Assembly: GCA_015069575.1 (NCBI GenBank)
Contig: SVIH01000007.1
Location: forward strand, 19,112 to 83,111
Reading direction: 5' to 3'
DNA length: 64,000 bases
DNA from: Clostridiales bacterium
Lineage (GTDB): Bacteria; Bacillota; Clostridia; Christensenellales; QALW01
This document shows, one piece after another, positions 63,962 to 64,000 of this stretch (positions are counted from its first letter, which is position 1; each line of letters begins with the position of its first letter). The notes below the pieces were generated by a model that worked only from the letters and a program-made list of their open reading frames with translations, was not told the DNA's origin and did no database searches. Position numbers and translations under genes: made by a program.

Positions 63962-64000
63962 CTTTTTATATCTAACCGCTAACTACCTTATCGAGCAGTC

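Overview
The window is AT-rich, gene-dense bacterial chromosome with Gram-positive features: strong sigma-A type promoters, purine-rich ribosome binding sites, many intrinsic terminators, T-box leaders, a SigH-type sigma factor beside mrnC-rlmB, and a CwlD-type amidase. It fits an anaerobic member of the Clostridia, probably gut-associated: ferredoxin-dependent 2-oxoacid oxidoreductase, oxygen-sensitive two-subunit fumarase, secreted glycosidases. No rRNA, tRNA, CRISPR array, transposase or integrase was seen.

Layout. 1-1 kb: rpsF (partial)-ssb-rpsR. 1.1-5.3 kb: an HtrA-like protease, then small membrane/USP-like/ACT/UPF0210 genes. 5.4-11.3 kb: a five-gene peptide ABC transporter whose binding protein looks circularly permuted. 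11.4-25.1 kb (minus): three stacked T-box modules whose specifiers read as Leu, Ile and Val codons. They drive a pseudo-isopropylmalate synthase, three acyl-CoA ligases with unusual fused domains, IlvE, a ParA-like ATPase and a four-subunit 2-oxoacid:ferredoxin oxidoreductase. 25.2-34.5 kb (minus): a complete his operon headed by a TrpR-like regulator and ending in an amidohydrolase. 34.6-36.8 kb: metA-metY. 36.9-43.4 kb: a 2138-residue secreted multidomain glycosidase-like protein. 43.5-45.8 kb: a DUF1538 membrane protein with a tandem PII protein. 45.8-47.7 kb: a 1.9-kb element between 36-bp direct repeats, inserted at the 3' end of a GGGtGRT-protein gene. 47.7-56.4 kb: GGGtGRT/Fe-S scaffold pair, uppP, GTP-type PEPCK, sigH-rlmB-mrnC, fumarase, cwlD. 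56.4-56.8 kb: six DnaA-box-like sites in 160 bp. 56.8-64 kb: a lipoprotein, two carbohydrate-active enzymes, a phosphoesterase and nagA.

Main interpretation. The 11.4-25.1 kb locus reads as a system for making valine, isoleucine and leucine from branched-chain fatty acids. One ligase per acid would make isobutyryl-, 2-methylbutyryl- or isovaleryl-CoA. The ferredoxin oxidoreductase would carboxylate these reductively to the 2-oxoacids, and IlvE would transaminate them. T-box control, which turns genes on when the cognate tRNA is uncharged, argues for the biosynthetic direction. Substrates are inferred; the leaders, fusions and gene order are visible in the sequence.
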